A DNA stretch of 64,000 bases from positions 1,925,001-1,989,000 of the forward strand of contig JBBBDQ010001269.1 of assembly GCA_037127315.1 (NCBI GenBank). Reading direction: 5' to 3'. Under the pieces are notes generated by a model that saw only the letters and a program-made list of their open reading frames with translations, did no database searches and was not told where the DNA came from. The DNA comes from Ascarosepion bandense (taxonomy: Eukaryota > Mollusca > Cephalopoda > Sepiida > Sepiidae). Below, in pieces: positions 1 through 10,276 of the stretch (position 1 is its first letter; the number at the start of each line of letters is the position of its first letter). A program made the translations under genes and the position numbers.

Positions 1-230
1 ATTCACCAGAGATTTTGAGACAGAGTGGGATCAGTAAGCTTTTATGGCCGAGTCAGTTCCCGGATATTAACCCTATTGGACATCTTTGGGGAATATTAGA
101 TCGAAAACTCCGCAGAAAGAACAGGAAGCCATCTTCTAAGCACGAACTTTTGGATTATAGCGTGAAACATGGCAAGAAATCCCTTGAGATGACATTCGTG
201 AATTCATCGCTAGCATGGCCTAGAATGGTA
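1..230 (+). mobile_element. Tc1-like transposase, C-terminal fragment
   Basis: The reading frame from 15 contains LWPSQFPDINPIGHLWGIL, which matches the catalytic-core end of Tc1-type DDE transposases (consensus WPxQSPDLNPIExLW). A basic RKLRRKN stretch and a KPSSKHEL segment follow, as in the family. Only the last ~70 residues are in the window; the rest lies off the left edge. The C-terminal tail degenerates into TA repeats near 230. In an intact element this enzyme would cut and paste its transposon by binding the terminal inverted repeats. This copy is a fragment and cannot be active alone. Family call is confident; the exact subfamily is unknown. Confidence 0.8.
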
Positions 231-250
231 CTTATATATATATAAGTAAA

Positions 251-376
251 GAATACCTAGTGAGCCAGACAGACCTACCAATTTTTCTCCAAAACGGACT
301 ATCAGGGAAAGCCGGCTTTCCCTGACGTTCCGTTTTGTTGAAACCTAGGTAGGTCTGTCTGGCTCACTAGATATTC
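251..376. repeat. Foldback (palindromic) element, copy 1
   Basis: Two arms of roughly 55 bp are inverted copies: AGTGAGCCAGACAGACCTACC on the left returns as its complement on the right, and the centre CAGGGAAAGC/GCTTTCCCTG is also palindromic. The arms differ only by small bulges near the middle. A related foldback sits at 15985-16095. No coding capacity. It is likely a non-autonomous MITE-type element or hairpin-forming repeat. Confidence 0.8.
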
Positions 377-568
377 TTTATTTATTCCGCTCTACCTAAA
401 TATTGAGCACTTTTTGTTAGTTGATTAATCGTATTGGGGTTTATTCTTTAGGCTACATGCTAACTCGGTCCGAACCATTTGACTGATGTTCATGTACTTC
501 GCTCTTTCTTTTTTGAACCCGTTTTTTCCCTTCTTCGTAGATTCGTGGAAGGTTTTTCGACGTTATAA

Positions 569-636
<68 letters not shown>
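569..636. repeat. (TC)n then (TA)n microsatellite
   Basis: About 34 bp of TC dinucleotides run into about 34 bp of TA dinucleotides. The TA tract directly abuts the 3' end of the minus-strand ribozyme SINE that follows, so it is probably the SINE's tail. Confidence 0.9.
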
Positions 637-639
<3 letters not shown>

Positions 640-722
640 ATCCGCAGACTGATCTGTTTCGCTGTATCACAGCTCATCATTACGCTTAGACAGCCGATTG
701 CTTTTTACCCAGGATTGAAATA
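635..722 (-). mobile_element. tRNA-headed SINE with hammerhead-like 3' domain, truncated copy 1
   Basis: On the minus strand the piece starts inside the B-box-like ATTTCAATCCTGGGT and runs through the hammerhead domain (637-693) to the (TA)n tail. The A-box half of the tRNA head is missing. Stem II (GCTGT-GAT-ACAGC) is perfect and GAAAC and GTC are intact, but the first base of the CUGAUGA box is A instead of C. The ribozyme core is therefore probably dead in this copy. Other copies are at 31718, 50785 and 51135 (minus). Confidence 0.75.
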
Positions 723-2270
723 TATATATACAGAATTGATTATATTAGAATCTTGAATAAATTCTCTCCGATTTCTCATGAAAAGTAATGTTTTATTTAC
801 AAAAATTAGTAAGAAACATGTCCTTGGAAGAACTGTCAAGCCATTATTTTTTCCCATATCTCTCGTCACATTTGAATTCGACGTTGAAAAGATGACAAGT
901 ATTTTGATACTAACCACTAGTCCACGCATTTTTGGCATCTTCATAAGAGTGAATGTCCTTCTCATCTAGGCCCGATTTTATCAAATCGTGATACGTGAAA
1001 ATCGAACGAGACATTGTCTAATGAATACGATGTGTTGAATGGGATTTCCCACTTAAGCGTTTTCAGTTTTCATCCGTTTTCCAACATGTTTCCTAGCATT
1101 GTCATGTTGCAAAATGACATTGTGTCTCTATCGGCCGTTTTTCTTTTTCAATGCTCGACGCAAACGCATTATTTATAGTTAACAACGATTTCCTGTGGTG
1201 GTTTCAGTGGTTTTGAGCAGCTCATAAGTCACTGATGCCTCCTCAACAGGTGTTTACTCGTGCAACCAGACTGGCAACTGGGTCCCACCCATTCACAGTC
1301 AGGTTAGCCAAATGCAGACGACAATTCTACTCCTGCAGTTTCTTCTCTTGCACTTCCCACGTGTGGAACTCGCTCCCGTATTCTTGCTTTCCTGACAGCT
1401 ACAACCTCCAGAAATTTAAATGCAAAGTCAATACTCATCTACTAACCACTGGACTCTAGCTCTCTCCCCACCCCCGTATAACCTTCCCTTTCTCTCCACC
1501 TATGTATCTGTCATCGCACCTGCTTTCTCAACTTTCTATTGTTCCTTTCTAACTAGTTTGTACTCCTCACTCTTTTCTAATTAATCGTCTTACTTTTATG
1601 TAACCCCCTGCACATCAGTGGCGTTTCCTCCTTGCTCGGGGTGAAATGATTAAAAAAAAAACTACACCCAGCTGGTCTCACGAAACGCAGAGCAGAAGCT
1701 TCGAACCATGAATATTCGGTTTTGCCTCTGATGTTAATGCATGGCCAGACTTACCTCATAACCTTCTACACTTAGGGCTATCATAGTGCATATCTTTCTA
1801 TCGCAAGTCACGATACAATGCAAAAGTTTCCTTTTTCTGCTGCTGAAGCAGCTCTTAACACGTAGTAAACGCCGTTCGATATTCGCTCGGCTTCAACTCG
1901 TACGGCACCCAATGTCTTTCTATTTTAATCATTCCTAATGCTTTCAAGTGTTTTGAAACTGCTGTGTGATTAACTCTTAATAGTCCAGCAAGTTCAGCCT
2001 GCGCTTGACATGAGTCCTCATGTAGTAATGCCTCCAATTCTTCGTCTCCAAATGTTTTGTTGTAGTGTTTTTTTATCGTCAACAACAAAGTCATTATTTT
2101 TGAAATGTCGAATACAATCTCTTCTTATTGTTTCATACAAGGCGAGATCAACGTAAGTCTCAACAAGGATTCTGTCTGTTTCAGCTGCAGATTTCTTTTG
2201 AATAAAGCAGTGCAATAAAATTCCCGCAGATACATTTTCTTTGACACGAAATTCGATAAACAAAGTTGTT
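723..2270 (-). mobile_element. mariner (D,D34D-type) transposon fossil, split by a LINE
   Basis: Read on the minus strand from 2263, successive frames give the two helix-turn-helix DNA-binding regions (SAAETDRILVETYVDLAL; then EELEALLHEDSCQAQAELAG and NHTAVSKHLKALGMI), the linker HWVPYELKPS, the segment AKPNIHGSKLLLC (about 1690-1740), the DDE motif ILQHDNARKH (about 1080-1110) and the C-terminal HSYEDAKNAW (about 920-950). This order matches mariner/SETMAR-type transposases of about 345 aa. Several frameshifts and stops break it. A plus-strand LINE 3' end (1223-1660) sits between the region of DQLGV and ELLK, removing only a few bases. The element is inactive. Terminal inverted repeats were not located. 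Confidence 0.88.
1223..1660 (+). mobile_element. Jockey/I-like LINE, 5'-truncated 3' end inserted in mariner
   Basis: The frame at 1235-1459 encodes QVFTRATRLATGSHPFTVRL through NTHLLTTGL, nearly identical to the C-terminus of the large LINE at 21195-24735. The family 3' UTR (CCCTGCACATCAGTGGCGTTTCC, split here at the family-typical site) follows, with a short poly(A) at 1650-1660. A 5' truncation with an A-rich 3' end is the hallmark of target-primed reverse transcription. The insertion lies inside the mariner fossil, so the LINE is younger. Confidence 0.88.
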
Positions 2271-2274
2271 TACA

Positions 2275-2920
2275 CTTAGTCGAAATGACATACACTGAAT
2301 TTAAAGTTTGTTTATAATAATTAATTAAAGATGCATTACCATTGAAACTACACATACAATCTTCTGGGAACACTATCTGTTAGAAAATAACAGATAACAG
2401 ACCTTATTAAAGGTCCAAACAATGATAGATTTATTATCAGGTCCCTTGTGAAAATTAGGTATTTCGGTATATATTTAAAATGAATAAAATGGTATTAGTT
2501 CTGGTGGTGATTGTGATATTTGTTAGAATGAATGGGTCTGGAATCAAACAAGCCAAGGATAGGATAGTTAAAGTTTTCCTCCAATTTCTTTATAATTTTA
2601 AATCCCAAACAATTTATCTATTTTAATAAACATGTCAAGCTTGAAGTAGGTTCAAAACTTGTAACGCGATATAAACACTATGTATTGACGATAACTGCGA
2701 AAAATCTCGCAATTTTGAGATGATTGAAGCTCGTGTCGTTGCTTCAGACATACCGAAAACGTTCGACAAGTTTTGGCACACAGGACGTTTTCACAAGTTG
2801 AAAAATTGCGCTGTCTTAAGGCAATTTTTTAACTGATCCAGTTTTACTTATTAAATCTTGTAATGGACGTTATCCGTAATAGCCACTCTTCTAGATCATT
2901 TCGTATTATTGCAACTATAC
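2275..2920. other. Unassigned AT-rich stretch
   Basis: No reading frame or repeat in this stretch could be recognised. The first ~100 bases may include the mariner terminus, but no inverted repeat was found. Confidence 0.4.
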
Positions 2921-2924
2921 CACA

Positions 2925-3660
2925 GTGCCTCCCCTTTCATTTATCACATTCCCGATTGAAGTAGATCTAAATTTGCTAACTGTGCTGATGAAACTACCAT
3001 TTACTTCTCTTTTCATAGCAAATCTGATCAGCTCAATATTGTCAAATTAACGGCTAAAGTTATAAACGGCCATAAGTCTGTTGTTAACTGAGGCAAATGA
3101 CGGTTTGTTATTTTTAATGCCCACGCAACTGAACTGCTCTCTTGCAATCATCTCAGAGACGTCTCTTTGCCTACAATCAGCATGGATGATGTTAATATTG
3201 AAAAGGGACACTCGTTGCGCATTTTCATGCTGAAGTGAAGAGAGAAAGACAATTGAATCCATTGCTGGGTAAGCTGCTAAAAATTTGGTTCACTGAGCCG
3301 TACTAAAGAATTTTTCCCTTCATAACTTTTCTTATATATTTATGAGTTTACGATTCATCCATACTTAAAATATTGCCACGACATCTGCCCCGGTGCTCTT
3401 TTATATATCTAAAGTAGAATCCAATGTAGAATCAGCTATATTATAGGTCCTGAATTGACACGTCAGCTCCGGACACATTCTCATTGCCGCCCTGTTACTT
3501 CTATATGTTTTTTCTATAAATAATTTTAAGGTAATTGCTCAGATGAGTTCTTCTCTATGTGCCTAAACTGTATGAATTTAAGCCGTTCACGAGCTCTCAT
3601 TAATTTACAGTCAAATTAGCTACGTGTTACCGTAATTTCTATGCTAAGAGTGTAACCCTA
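2925..3660 (+). mobile_element. Heavily decayed Jockey/I-like LINE (RT end and C-terminus)
   Basis: Frames with many breaks still align in order to the LINE at 21-24 kb: CADETTIYFSFHSKS corresponds to its YADDTTIYSSSS catalytic motif, RFVIFNAHATELLSCNH to WLVNFNSSKTKLLSVNH, and LPTISMDDV to LPLISMDQV. Later blocks resemble the LCLFYKYFHGFCSDELKSLV region. The catalytic YADD is changed to CADE. This is one of the oldest LINE copies in the window. Confidence 0.7.
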
Positions 3661-4079
3661 TTTCCAGGTGGATATATTTCTTTTTTTTTTTGGGTGGGGG
3701 GTTAATACAACATAGTGAGGGAAATTGATATTAGTGGTATTGTTAGTTGTGGCTTATTGTAATCCGCGATGTGAGCTTACTAAAAAAAATATATTTTTAA
3801 TACTATTATGTACTTGTAAAATCCGAATAATAGAAAAATTGGCTGATAATTAGAAAAAAAAAGAGAAAAATATAGTTTTTCTTCTTTTTTCGTATTCGAA
3901 GCGAATTTTCTTTTAGCCAGTAGGAGTTGAAAATTGCTGTAGCGATAATAAAATGTCAGGATTCCCTTCATGAGGTCAGGTAGGGTTAAATCCTCAAAAT
4001 TATTCCTGAGAACGTATACTAAAAAAATCGGAAAAATAAATTATGTAATTGAAAGAAAGAAGACAAAAAGACATTATGC
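3661..4079. other. Unassigned AT-rich stretch
   Basis: Contains a short T tract with GGGTGGGGGG near 3690-3705 and otherwise AT-rich unique-looking sequence. No gene or repeat could be supported. Confidence 0.4.
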
Positions 4080-4300
4080 CATGTAACTTTCTGAGATCAA
4101 ATGAACACAACGTGGGCAGAGAGTTCGTCGTTGCAATAGACGTCCTGAGGACCAGCTGCTGTGACGAAATCATCACGACTAGCGGCCTGAAAGCGACATC
4201 ATAACTGGTGCCATTTCGACAGCTTCAACCCACTCAGGTTCCGGTCATCATCATTGCAGCAGTGTCCGAAACACAGGCAGCAAGCCAGCAGGTCTAAGCG
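4080..4300 (-). repeat. Unknown dispersed repeat ('repeat A/B family'), 5' fragment
   Basis: Reverse-complemented, this stretch matches the sequence at 63875-64000 almost base for base over about 100 bp (CACCAGTTATGATG, CGTCACAG-AGCTGGTCCTC, GACGTCTATT). It also matches the starts of repeat copies A (18950) and B (37406). No coding capacity. Confidence 0.75.
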
Positions 4301-4413
4301 TCACAAGAGTTTCTTTTTTCATATTTTGAACTTGTAAACCTTTTTTCGTTTCCATGCTTTCCAACGAAACTTTAATCTGCAAAAGTTTAACGCTATAAAC
4401 TGCCTTCCTGATA

Positions 4414-4671
4414 CAGTCAGTTAAGTGCTATACGTAATACACGCTTTGGGCGATCATGTCTCGAATGAGACATGACTGACTGTGCAAATAATTATCCCAC
4501 ATTAGGTTGCCATTGCTTTCTGGTTGCCAGCCAAGTCTATAGAAAATATTCTGTCCAGTTATTTAACCCATGGCTGGAGCGAAGAGACGGATTAATACAT
4601 TTCCTAACGGAATTCGAACTCGGCTTCCCGATTTATCGTTCCGAGTCGATATCCACTGCAACACAACGCAC
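4414..4671 (-). mobile_element. tRNA-derived SINE (hairpin-tail family)
   Basis: On the minus strand the head reads GTGCGTTGTGTTGCAGTGGA (A-box-like) and, about 45 bp later, GAGTTCGAATTCC-type B box. The body with TTAATCCGTCTCTTC follows, then a tail with the perfect hairpin CATGTCTC-GAAT-GAGACATG (4455-4474), ending at CTTAACTGAC. It is transcribed by RNA polymerase III in intact relatives and mobilised by a LINE. Sister copies are at 10428, 13474, 13782, 30406, 32445, 52203 and 53878. Confidence 0.85.
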
Positions 4672-5150
4672 ACCCGTCTTTTTAATTACTCTTCATTTAT
4701 TCTATCTTCTTAAAACTATTTGTTTTCTATTTCTTTTTTATTCTGTAACCAATTGTGTTCATTGGCATTACTGCTTTGTTTGGGATTATCTTGATTTTAA
4801 AAAATATTACTGATGGGTCGAATGGTTACAACCTATGCTCCAAGGTATCTATTAGCTACCAAGTGAAGAGATACATACCGCATCTCAAGATGTGTCCCAC
4901 CTAATTAAACACAGAAAGGTCTCAGTTGCTGCTCCATTCCATGTTCTTTGCTGTATTTGCGACCATGTACTCAAAAACTTTGAATCCGGAACATATGCGA
5001 CTTTGTAGACGACTGTCCTTTTTCTGGATTTTTTCAATGTTTGACTATTCTTTATGGCAACTACTATTAAAATTTTCAGAAATGAATGATAGAACAGTTA
5101 TGCTGCTCTATCTACATTGGAATGAACTCTTCCTCCTTCATAAATACTAA
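4672..5150. other. Unassigned stretch
   Basis: Two open frames of 74-113 codons occur here but show no recognisable domain and no repeat partner. I treat them as chance frames in AT-rich DNA. Confidence 0.35.
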
Positions 5151-5159
5151 CCTGCATGA

Positions 5160-5505
5160 CTTCCTAGAAGGGGTAGTTGGACGGCCACTTCTATTTGCTG
5201 ATTATTAACAGACTTATTTTGTATATATGTTCTGTTATTTCAATACACTGTTTCAACTTACTTGTTTTCGTGTCTTTCTTCTTCGCCCCAACAGGACACA
5301 ACAAGGACTAAATGAATCGATACGAAACTGCATCTAGAAACTACATCTAAAATCTGCATTTGTGGTCCCCCTTGTAGTAGAATTCTTGGAGACAATTCAT
5401 ATTGGCTTAAATGTACGTTTTAATGAACTCTGAATACAAGCAGAATTTTCCTGAAAATGTAGATACAGGAAAGATCTATTAATGGGGGAAGTGGATCATA
5501 CCACA
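5160..5505 (-). repeat. Probable Gypsy LTR (3' LTR of the 5.2-8.6 kb element)
   Basis: On the minus strand the block begins TGTGGTATGA at 5505-5496, about 85 bp after the stop of the probable pol C-terminus (5588). A second copy of the same block, with the same TGTGGTATGA start and shared body (TTCAGAGTTCATTAAA, TTTAAGCCAATA), lies at 11512-11640. A TG start just downstream of pol fits an LTR. The other end is not fixed and could lie anywhere from about 5150 to 5300. Confidence 0.55.
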
Positions 5506-5587
5506 TTCTCCCATGTCTTATTCCTACAGTTGAAAGAAGTCCTTGAACCGAGCAGGGATTCTTTTCTGTATCGGAACCTTTGGAGAA

Positions 5588-5812
5588 TTAAAGAAACGTG
5601 ATGAGGTTCTTTCTCGTTCTCGCTTGAAATCGATTTAATCCTGATGTCTTTCTTAGTCTACAAGTAACTTGCTCATACTCTGAAGTATCGATTGGTGGGT
5701 ATGCTCTCTTCTGAGAAATCCTTTTGTCGTCACTCGAAAGATCAGTGCTCAAGGGTTCTTCATAATCTTCAGAAAGAGACCCTGTATCTGTCTCTGGCTC
5801 TATCTCTTCCAA
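5588..5812 (-). pseudogene. Probable C-terminal tail of Gypsy polyprotein
   Basis: An open frame of 74 codons begins MEEIEPETDTGSLSEDYEEP, is strongly acidic, and ends with a basic TCRLRKTSGLNRFQARTRK. Many Gypsy integrases end in an acidic linker followed by a 'RRSxRxRKPPxRF'-like basic motif just before the 3' LTR, and this frame lies ~85 bp upstream of the LTR-like block. The assignment is from position and composition; there is no catalytic motif. It could also be an unrelated acidic-tail fragment. Confidence 0.45.
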
Positions 5813-6084
5813 AACCGTTGAAGTGTTCTAAAAAAAAGGATCCTCACATACGCCTGTAGGTTTCGATTCGTTCCTTGATGAAGGCAAGTTTCTTAATGAG
5901 ACTGTGTCTTCCCATTTATCCGGGTAATGGACACGCGTATATCTGGATTTTGGCAACCAGCAGCTCTACAGGATTCACAATTGATTCGTTTTTATTCTAC
6001 TGCGTAATTCTCTTTAATGATATCATTCCTGCTTTCGAGTAGCAGCAAAGTAGAGATGTTCCAATAAAAATTCTCGGAAATGGC

Positions 6085-6275
6085 AGGAATCGTTCATTGG
6101 GTGTTGGGTTTTAGTTGCGCATCGCAGCATTTCAAGAGCAGATAGAGTCTCTCTATAGTACAACTGTGTAAATTTTCAAGAAAATCGGTTCAGCCGTTTT
6201 GGAGTCTATAGGTAATGGACACACACACACACACATACACACACATAAAGTTCCATTTATAAATAAGTTTAGATA
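6085..6275 (+). mobile_element. 5'-truncated copy of the 760-bp 'GTTTAGAT' repeat
   Basis: The 3' part of the repeat found whole at 45605 and 62283 is present: GTACAACTGTGTAAATTTTC, AAATCGGTTCAGCCGTTTTG, a (CA)n run, and the terminal ATTTATAAATAAGTTTAGAT. The 5' end is missing, consistent with a retroposed element primed at its 3' end. It interrupts the Gypsy element between RNase H and the C-terminal tail. Confidence 0.8.
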
Positions 6276-6277
6276 AA

Positions 6278-6990
6278 CGTTCTCTCAATCAATTAATGCC
6301 TCAATTTTTTTCAGCAATTTGACAATCTCATAGTCTTCTTTCTCTATTGCAGAATGCCTACGTTCTGATTTAGACAAGGTTCTGTAGATAAAGGTTATGA
6401 GCATAACCGACTGTCTTTGCCGTATTCTAGGTCGTCTGTCTCTACTACCAGAGACAGTGTATGATCGGGCGTAATGAAAGCTGCTTTCGCTCTGCCCTTT
6501 TTTAACGCGTTAAATACTTTCTCTGCGATGGGAGATGACAGGAAGTTTTATACAGTTCTTAAACTGTTGATTGTTTCTAAAACGGTGGTATTCAATGAGC
6601 ATAGTGTGCAATCATTCTTTTTGGGACGACTAGGGTGAGTAATGAAAGCAGATGTTTTGGATCGGGTTTTATATTATTTTTACTGACTACCTATCTAAGT
6701 AGTTTTAAATTCTTACACATAAATAGCATTTGTCTTTGTTAAGCGTCAGCTTATAGTTTTTAACTGACTCTATGAATAATTTGAGATTTCTCTCATACTC
6801 GGCTCTATTTTTCATCAAATTATTACATTATCAATATAAGCTTGGTTCTCTTTCGATATTATCTGGTCCATCACCTGTTGAATTCTAGCTACCCCATTAG
6901 TTACACCAAACGGTATTTTGCGAAATTGATAGAATTTGCCATTAGCCTCGAAGACCGTATATAGTTTATCACTGGGCCGTATGATGAGAG
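6278..6990 (-). pseudogene. Gypsy RT and RNase H fossil
   Basis: On the minus strand, 6990-6780 encodes KLYTVFEANGKFYQFRKIPF followed by GVTNGVARIQQVMDQII and AYIDNVI, the finger-to-palm part of Gypsy reverse transcriptase. The usual YLDDV box is decayed to YIDNV. About 300 bp further on, 6470-6278 gives RTLSKSERRHSAIEKEDYEI, the RNase H segment normally reading 'SRTLxxxExxYxxIEKEAxAIV'. Sequence between them is shifted and stop-ridden. The element continues 5' at 7858-8575, beyond an inserted LINE. Confidence 0.82.
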
Positions 6991-6994
6991 TCAG

Positions 6995-7857
6995 ATTTAG
7001 GTACAAATAGACTGGTTTAGCTTTTTTGGTTTTACACTTTCGGCGGACCTCAAATAGAATGACTATATCAAATCCATTGCCAAATCTGCTGCTATGAAAG
7101 TCGGCTCCCTGTGCAGGGCCCGGAAGTTTTTCCCACCTGAATCTATTCTGCACATATACAAATCTACCATCCGCCCGTGTATTGAATATTGCTGCCATAT
7201 CTGGTCGGGTGCCCCAGCTGCTCTCCTTGGGCTTCTTGACAAAATACAAAGGAGGATCTGTGGTTGATACTGACATGGCAGACCGGCTGCAGCCGCTCTC
7301 TCACCGGCGTGACGTGGCTTCCCTGTGCCTCTTCTACAAGTACTTTCATGGCTACTGCTCCGATGAGCTTAGTTCACTGGTGCCGCCAAAGCACCAATTT
7401 ACACGAGATACTAGGTTAGCAACTAGGTCCCACCTTTTTACACTTAAACAAATAAGATGTGACCGTAAATTCTACTCCAACAGCTTCTTTTCTCGCGCTT
7501 CCCGCCTGTGGAACTCCCTTCCACAACTCTGCTTTCCCGACAGTTACAATCTCCAGGTGTTTAAATGTAGGGTCAATAGACACCTCCTATCACACTAACT
7601 CCCAATTATTCTCAGAACACTCTCATCTACCCAACCCTCATTCTCGGTATCCTTACCCGCCTATCACCCACCCTCTGACATTTCCTATATTTAAACCATT
7701 CTCGGTATCCTTACCCGCCTATCACCCACCCTCTGACATTTCCTATATTTAACCATTCTTTCTCCACTCTACGTAGCCCCCAGCGCAGTAGTGGCAGTGA
7801 CATGCCTTGCTCGGGGTGAAACGCTTAAAATAATAAAAAAAAAAAAAAAAACTCGTC
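6995..7857 (+). mobile_element. Jockey/I-like LINE subfamily 2, 5'-truncated, inserted in Gypsy
   Basis: Frames read SFFGFTLSADLK, NDYIKSIAKSAAMKVGSLCR, ILHIYKSTIRPCIEYCCHIW, then RLQPLSHRRDVASLCLFYKY and SRLWNSLPQLCFPDSYNL to HLLSH at about 7598. This is the thumb and C-terminal region of a Jockey/I-like ORF2. The 3' UTR ends in TGCCTTGCTCGGGGTGAAACGC and poly(A) (7836-7852). A 60-bp segment of the 3' UTR is tandemly duplicated (about 7638-7692 and 7698-7752). The same subfamily occurs on the minus strand at 36236-36905. The LINE divides the Gypsy RT gene, so it is younger. Confidence 0.88.
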
Positions 7858-8575
7858 TATTCTTGCACAAGAAACTAGTTTATTGCGTTTGAAATAGTTG
7901 ATTAACATTCATTTTTTTCTGTTTTCAGAAGACACAACGAGGGCTAGAAATCTCCAAGGCGAATGATTTGGTTTGCTTATACCGTCCTTCAACATATTAA
8001 TAACTTCAGTTTTGATAAATAATTTATCCTCGTCAATATTTCGCTTAAAGTAACTACCAGTTTACAGTCGGGTGTTATACTGCTGAAAAGTTCTGGTTTC
8101 TGCGTTCTCATGACTATTAGACCACAGATTTGAAAATGGCTTAGAGCTTCCAAAGGTTATTTCTACTAATTAATATTGACGGCAAAAATTGTGACCTCAT
8201 GTTAGGTCGCAACATAAATATTTTATTAGTAAACATCTCACTTCTTGGTATAAAGTACCCTTTATATTTAGGTCAACCCATCGGTATCCCAGTATTTATA
8301 TAGAAAGATATGAGCTAACCATTGCACGGGTAAGTTATCCATAAAATTTTAATTCGGAATGCTTGCGTTAATGAAGTTTTCTATTATCCCTGTGTCAATC
8401 AATGATGTTAGTGCTTGTTCGTTACCCATGATCTCTATGATTTTGATTGATTGTCAAGTGTATACTGAGCAAATTAACGTTTTGCTCCCCCTTTGTACTT
8501 CTCCAAACTTTAATGCAATGTGCCTGATTTTCGCTTGTATAGCATTTGTCCCTTCTAGCGGAGCATAATGACTTT
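7858..8575 (-). pseudogene. Gypsy protease and N-terminal RT fossil
   Basis: Reading the minus strand from 8570, ALTSLIDTGIIENFINASI contains the retropepsin LIDTG motif, with the active-site Asp present. Further on come HNF-RQY-LVEITFGSSKP and, near 8000-7920, DKLFIKTEVINMLKDGISKP followed by NHSPWRFLALVVSSENRKK, the classic start of the Gypsy RT domain (consensus '..EVxxLLxxGIIxPSxSPW'). Stops and frameshifts are frequent. After 7858 the frame is cut by the LINE and resumes at 6990. Confidence 0.78.
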
Positions 8576-8924
8576 GTGTGTGTCTTGGCTCACCAGAAAA
8601 AATGTGCATCTAATTCAGTTTGTTTTTTTTTTTGTGGGGGAGAGGCTAGTTTTTTTACGATTAGGAGGTTAAGGCTAAAATAGGCGAAGAAGTTTATGAC
8701 GTTACTTCATTTGTATCATATTTTTAGCATTTTTTTGCTAAGTCTAGTACTCTTGCCTGTTGTAATATTAAAGTGATATATTTTATTATTCTTTGTTGGG
8801 TATCTATGAGTCAAATGCTGTATATGAAGGCATTTCGTATTAATATTCGCTAATACCGAAGAAAATGAACGGTATTTACTTATTTGTATATGGTCCTGAG
8901 ATGAGGTAATATTTACATTATCTA
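8576..8924. other. Unassigned stretch between Gypsy and PLE
   Basis: Contains a T tract with GTGGGGG near 8620-8640. An open frame on the minus strand overlaps the PLE terminus but has no recognisable domain. Confidence 0.35.
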
Positions 8925-8957
8925 CACAATTCGGACTGTTGTCCTCATCTTTAATGC

Positions 8958-9010
8958 CATGTTCACGACGTTTCGGGTGTTTTACGCTACGGCCTTCTTC
9001 AGATGCTAGA
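8958..9010 (-). ncRNA. Hammerhead-like motif at PLE terminus
   Basis: On the minus strand the order is CTGAAGA, a 20-base loop-out with an imperfect helix, then CGAAACGTC. CUGANGA and GAAAC-GUC are the invariant hammerhead boxes. Stem III would be minimal. Stem II is weak in this copy. Hammerheads are known in PLE pseudo-LTRs (established knowledge). Activity here is uncertain. Confidence 0.5.
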
Positions 9011-10147
9011 AATTTCGAACCGAACCATTTATTTCGATAACTGGGGTATATCAAGGCTCAGTGTATCACCTACTGAGTCGCTTCCATGTGAAAATAATTG
9101 CTTCAGTGGACGAAATACGAAATGTAGAGACTTTCTTAAAAAGTCACTACATTTCGTATTACTAATAAAAGATACTACACTACAATGCAACAAGATGGTG
9201 AGCCTTGATGTGGTGAGTCTGCACACCAAAACATCTACGGTAGAAGCTCTAGAGGTTGTCAGAGACAAACTGACCCCGGAATCATCCATAGGAGAAAGTA
9301 ACAATATACTACTAGATAACCTGATGAAGATTTTGAATTTCTGCTCATATACAACACGTTTCGGAATCAGATCAGCATGATGTTTTAGCAATGGGCTCGC
9401 CATTATTACCATCATTGGCTAACATATACATGAAATACTTCGAAAAGGTGGCATTAGAAACCACAGCACAAAAGTCAACTCTATGGCTGAGATAAGTTGA
9501 TGACACTTTCATATCCTGCCCACACCAGAAAGAGGTTCAGACCCTACTTTATCATGGGAACTCAGTATGATCATCGATAAACTTCACGATGGTAAATAAA
9601 AGCGACAACAAACTAGCATTGCTGGATGTACAAATATATCGAATAGACAGGAGGTTCAGGACATCTATATACTACAAGTTAAAATTCACCAGACAATAAC
9701 TCGACTTCAACTCTCAACATCCTCTCAGTGTAAAGAAATGGATCGTCCATTGCTTGCAATACAAAGAAAAAGTCATAAGAGGTGACCCATATACATATGA
9801 ACTGGAAATGGTCGGTATAAGCATTACCCTACAATGTAACAACTAGCAAAGGTACATGACGAAAGAACCAACGAACATGAAGAAGACCCAAAGATAACAA
9901 CTCTCAGAAAATGGCCGCGTTCTCCCTGCTCTATGTGAAGGAGTTATCAGAAAAAATACAAAGGAGCTATGGTTTATATAACATCAGAACGAACTCCAAA
10001 TGTGGTTCCATACTTCGTAGATTCCTTTGCCGTGTAATCCTTCAATAAAGAAGAACGTGACTGAGGACTGTGTGTACGCCATTTCATGTAGCTGTGATAT
10101 AAATATAAAGGAGAAATTGGCCAACCGCTTAAGGTATAGCTGTAAGA

Positions 10148-10276
10148 TGGGAGATAGAAAAATCAGACGTAACTGCCCAAAACGGAGATAGAAAAATTAG
10201 ACGTAACTGACCAAAACGGAGATAGAAAAATTAGACGTAACTGACCAAAACGGAGATAGAAAAATTAGACGTAACT
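10148..10276 (+). repeat. 34-bp minisatellite (~3.7 units) inside PLE coding sequence
   Basis: The unit begins GGAGATAGAAAAATTAGACG and continues TAACTGACCAAAAC, repeated three to four times with few changes. GGAGATAGAAAAATCAG encodes GEIEKS, which also occurs once in the PLE fragment at 16917-16937 (GGGGAGATAGAAAAATCAGC). The array therefore grew from PLE coding sequence. Confidence 0.85.

Noticed and set aside
4472..4813. 113-codon plus-strand open frame
   Set aside because: The first half is antisense to a tRNA-SINE and the rest is AT-rich hydrophobic sequence without a motif.
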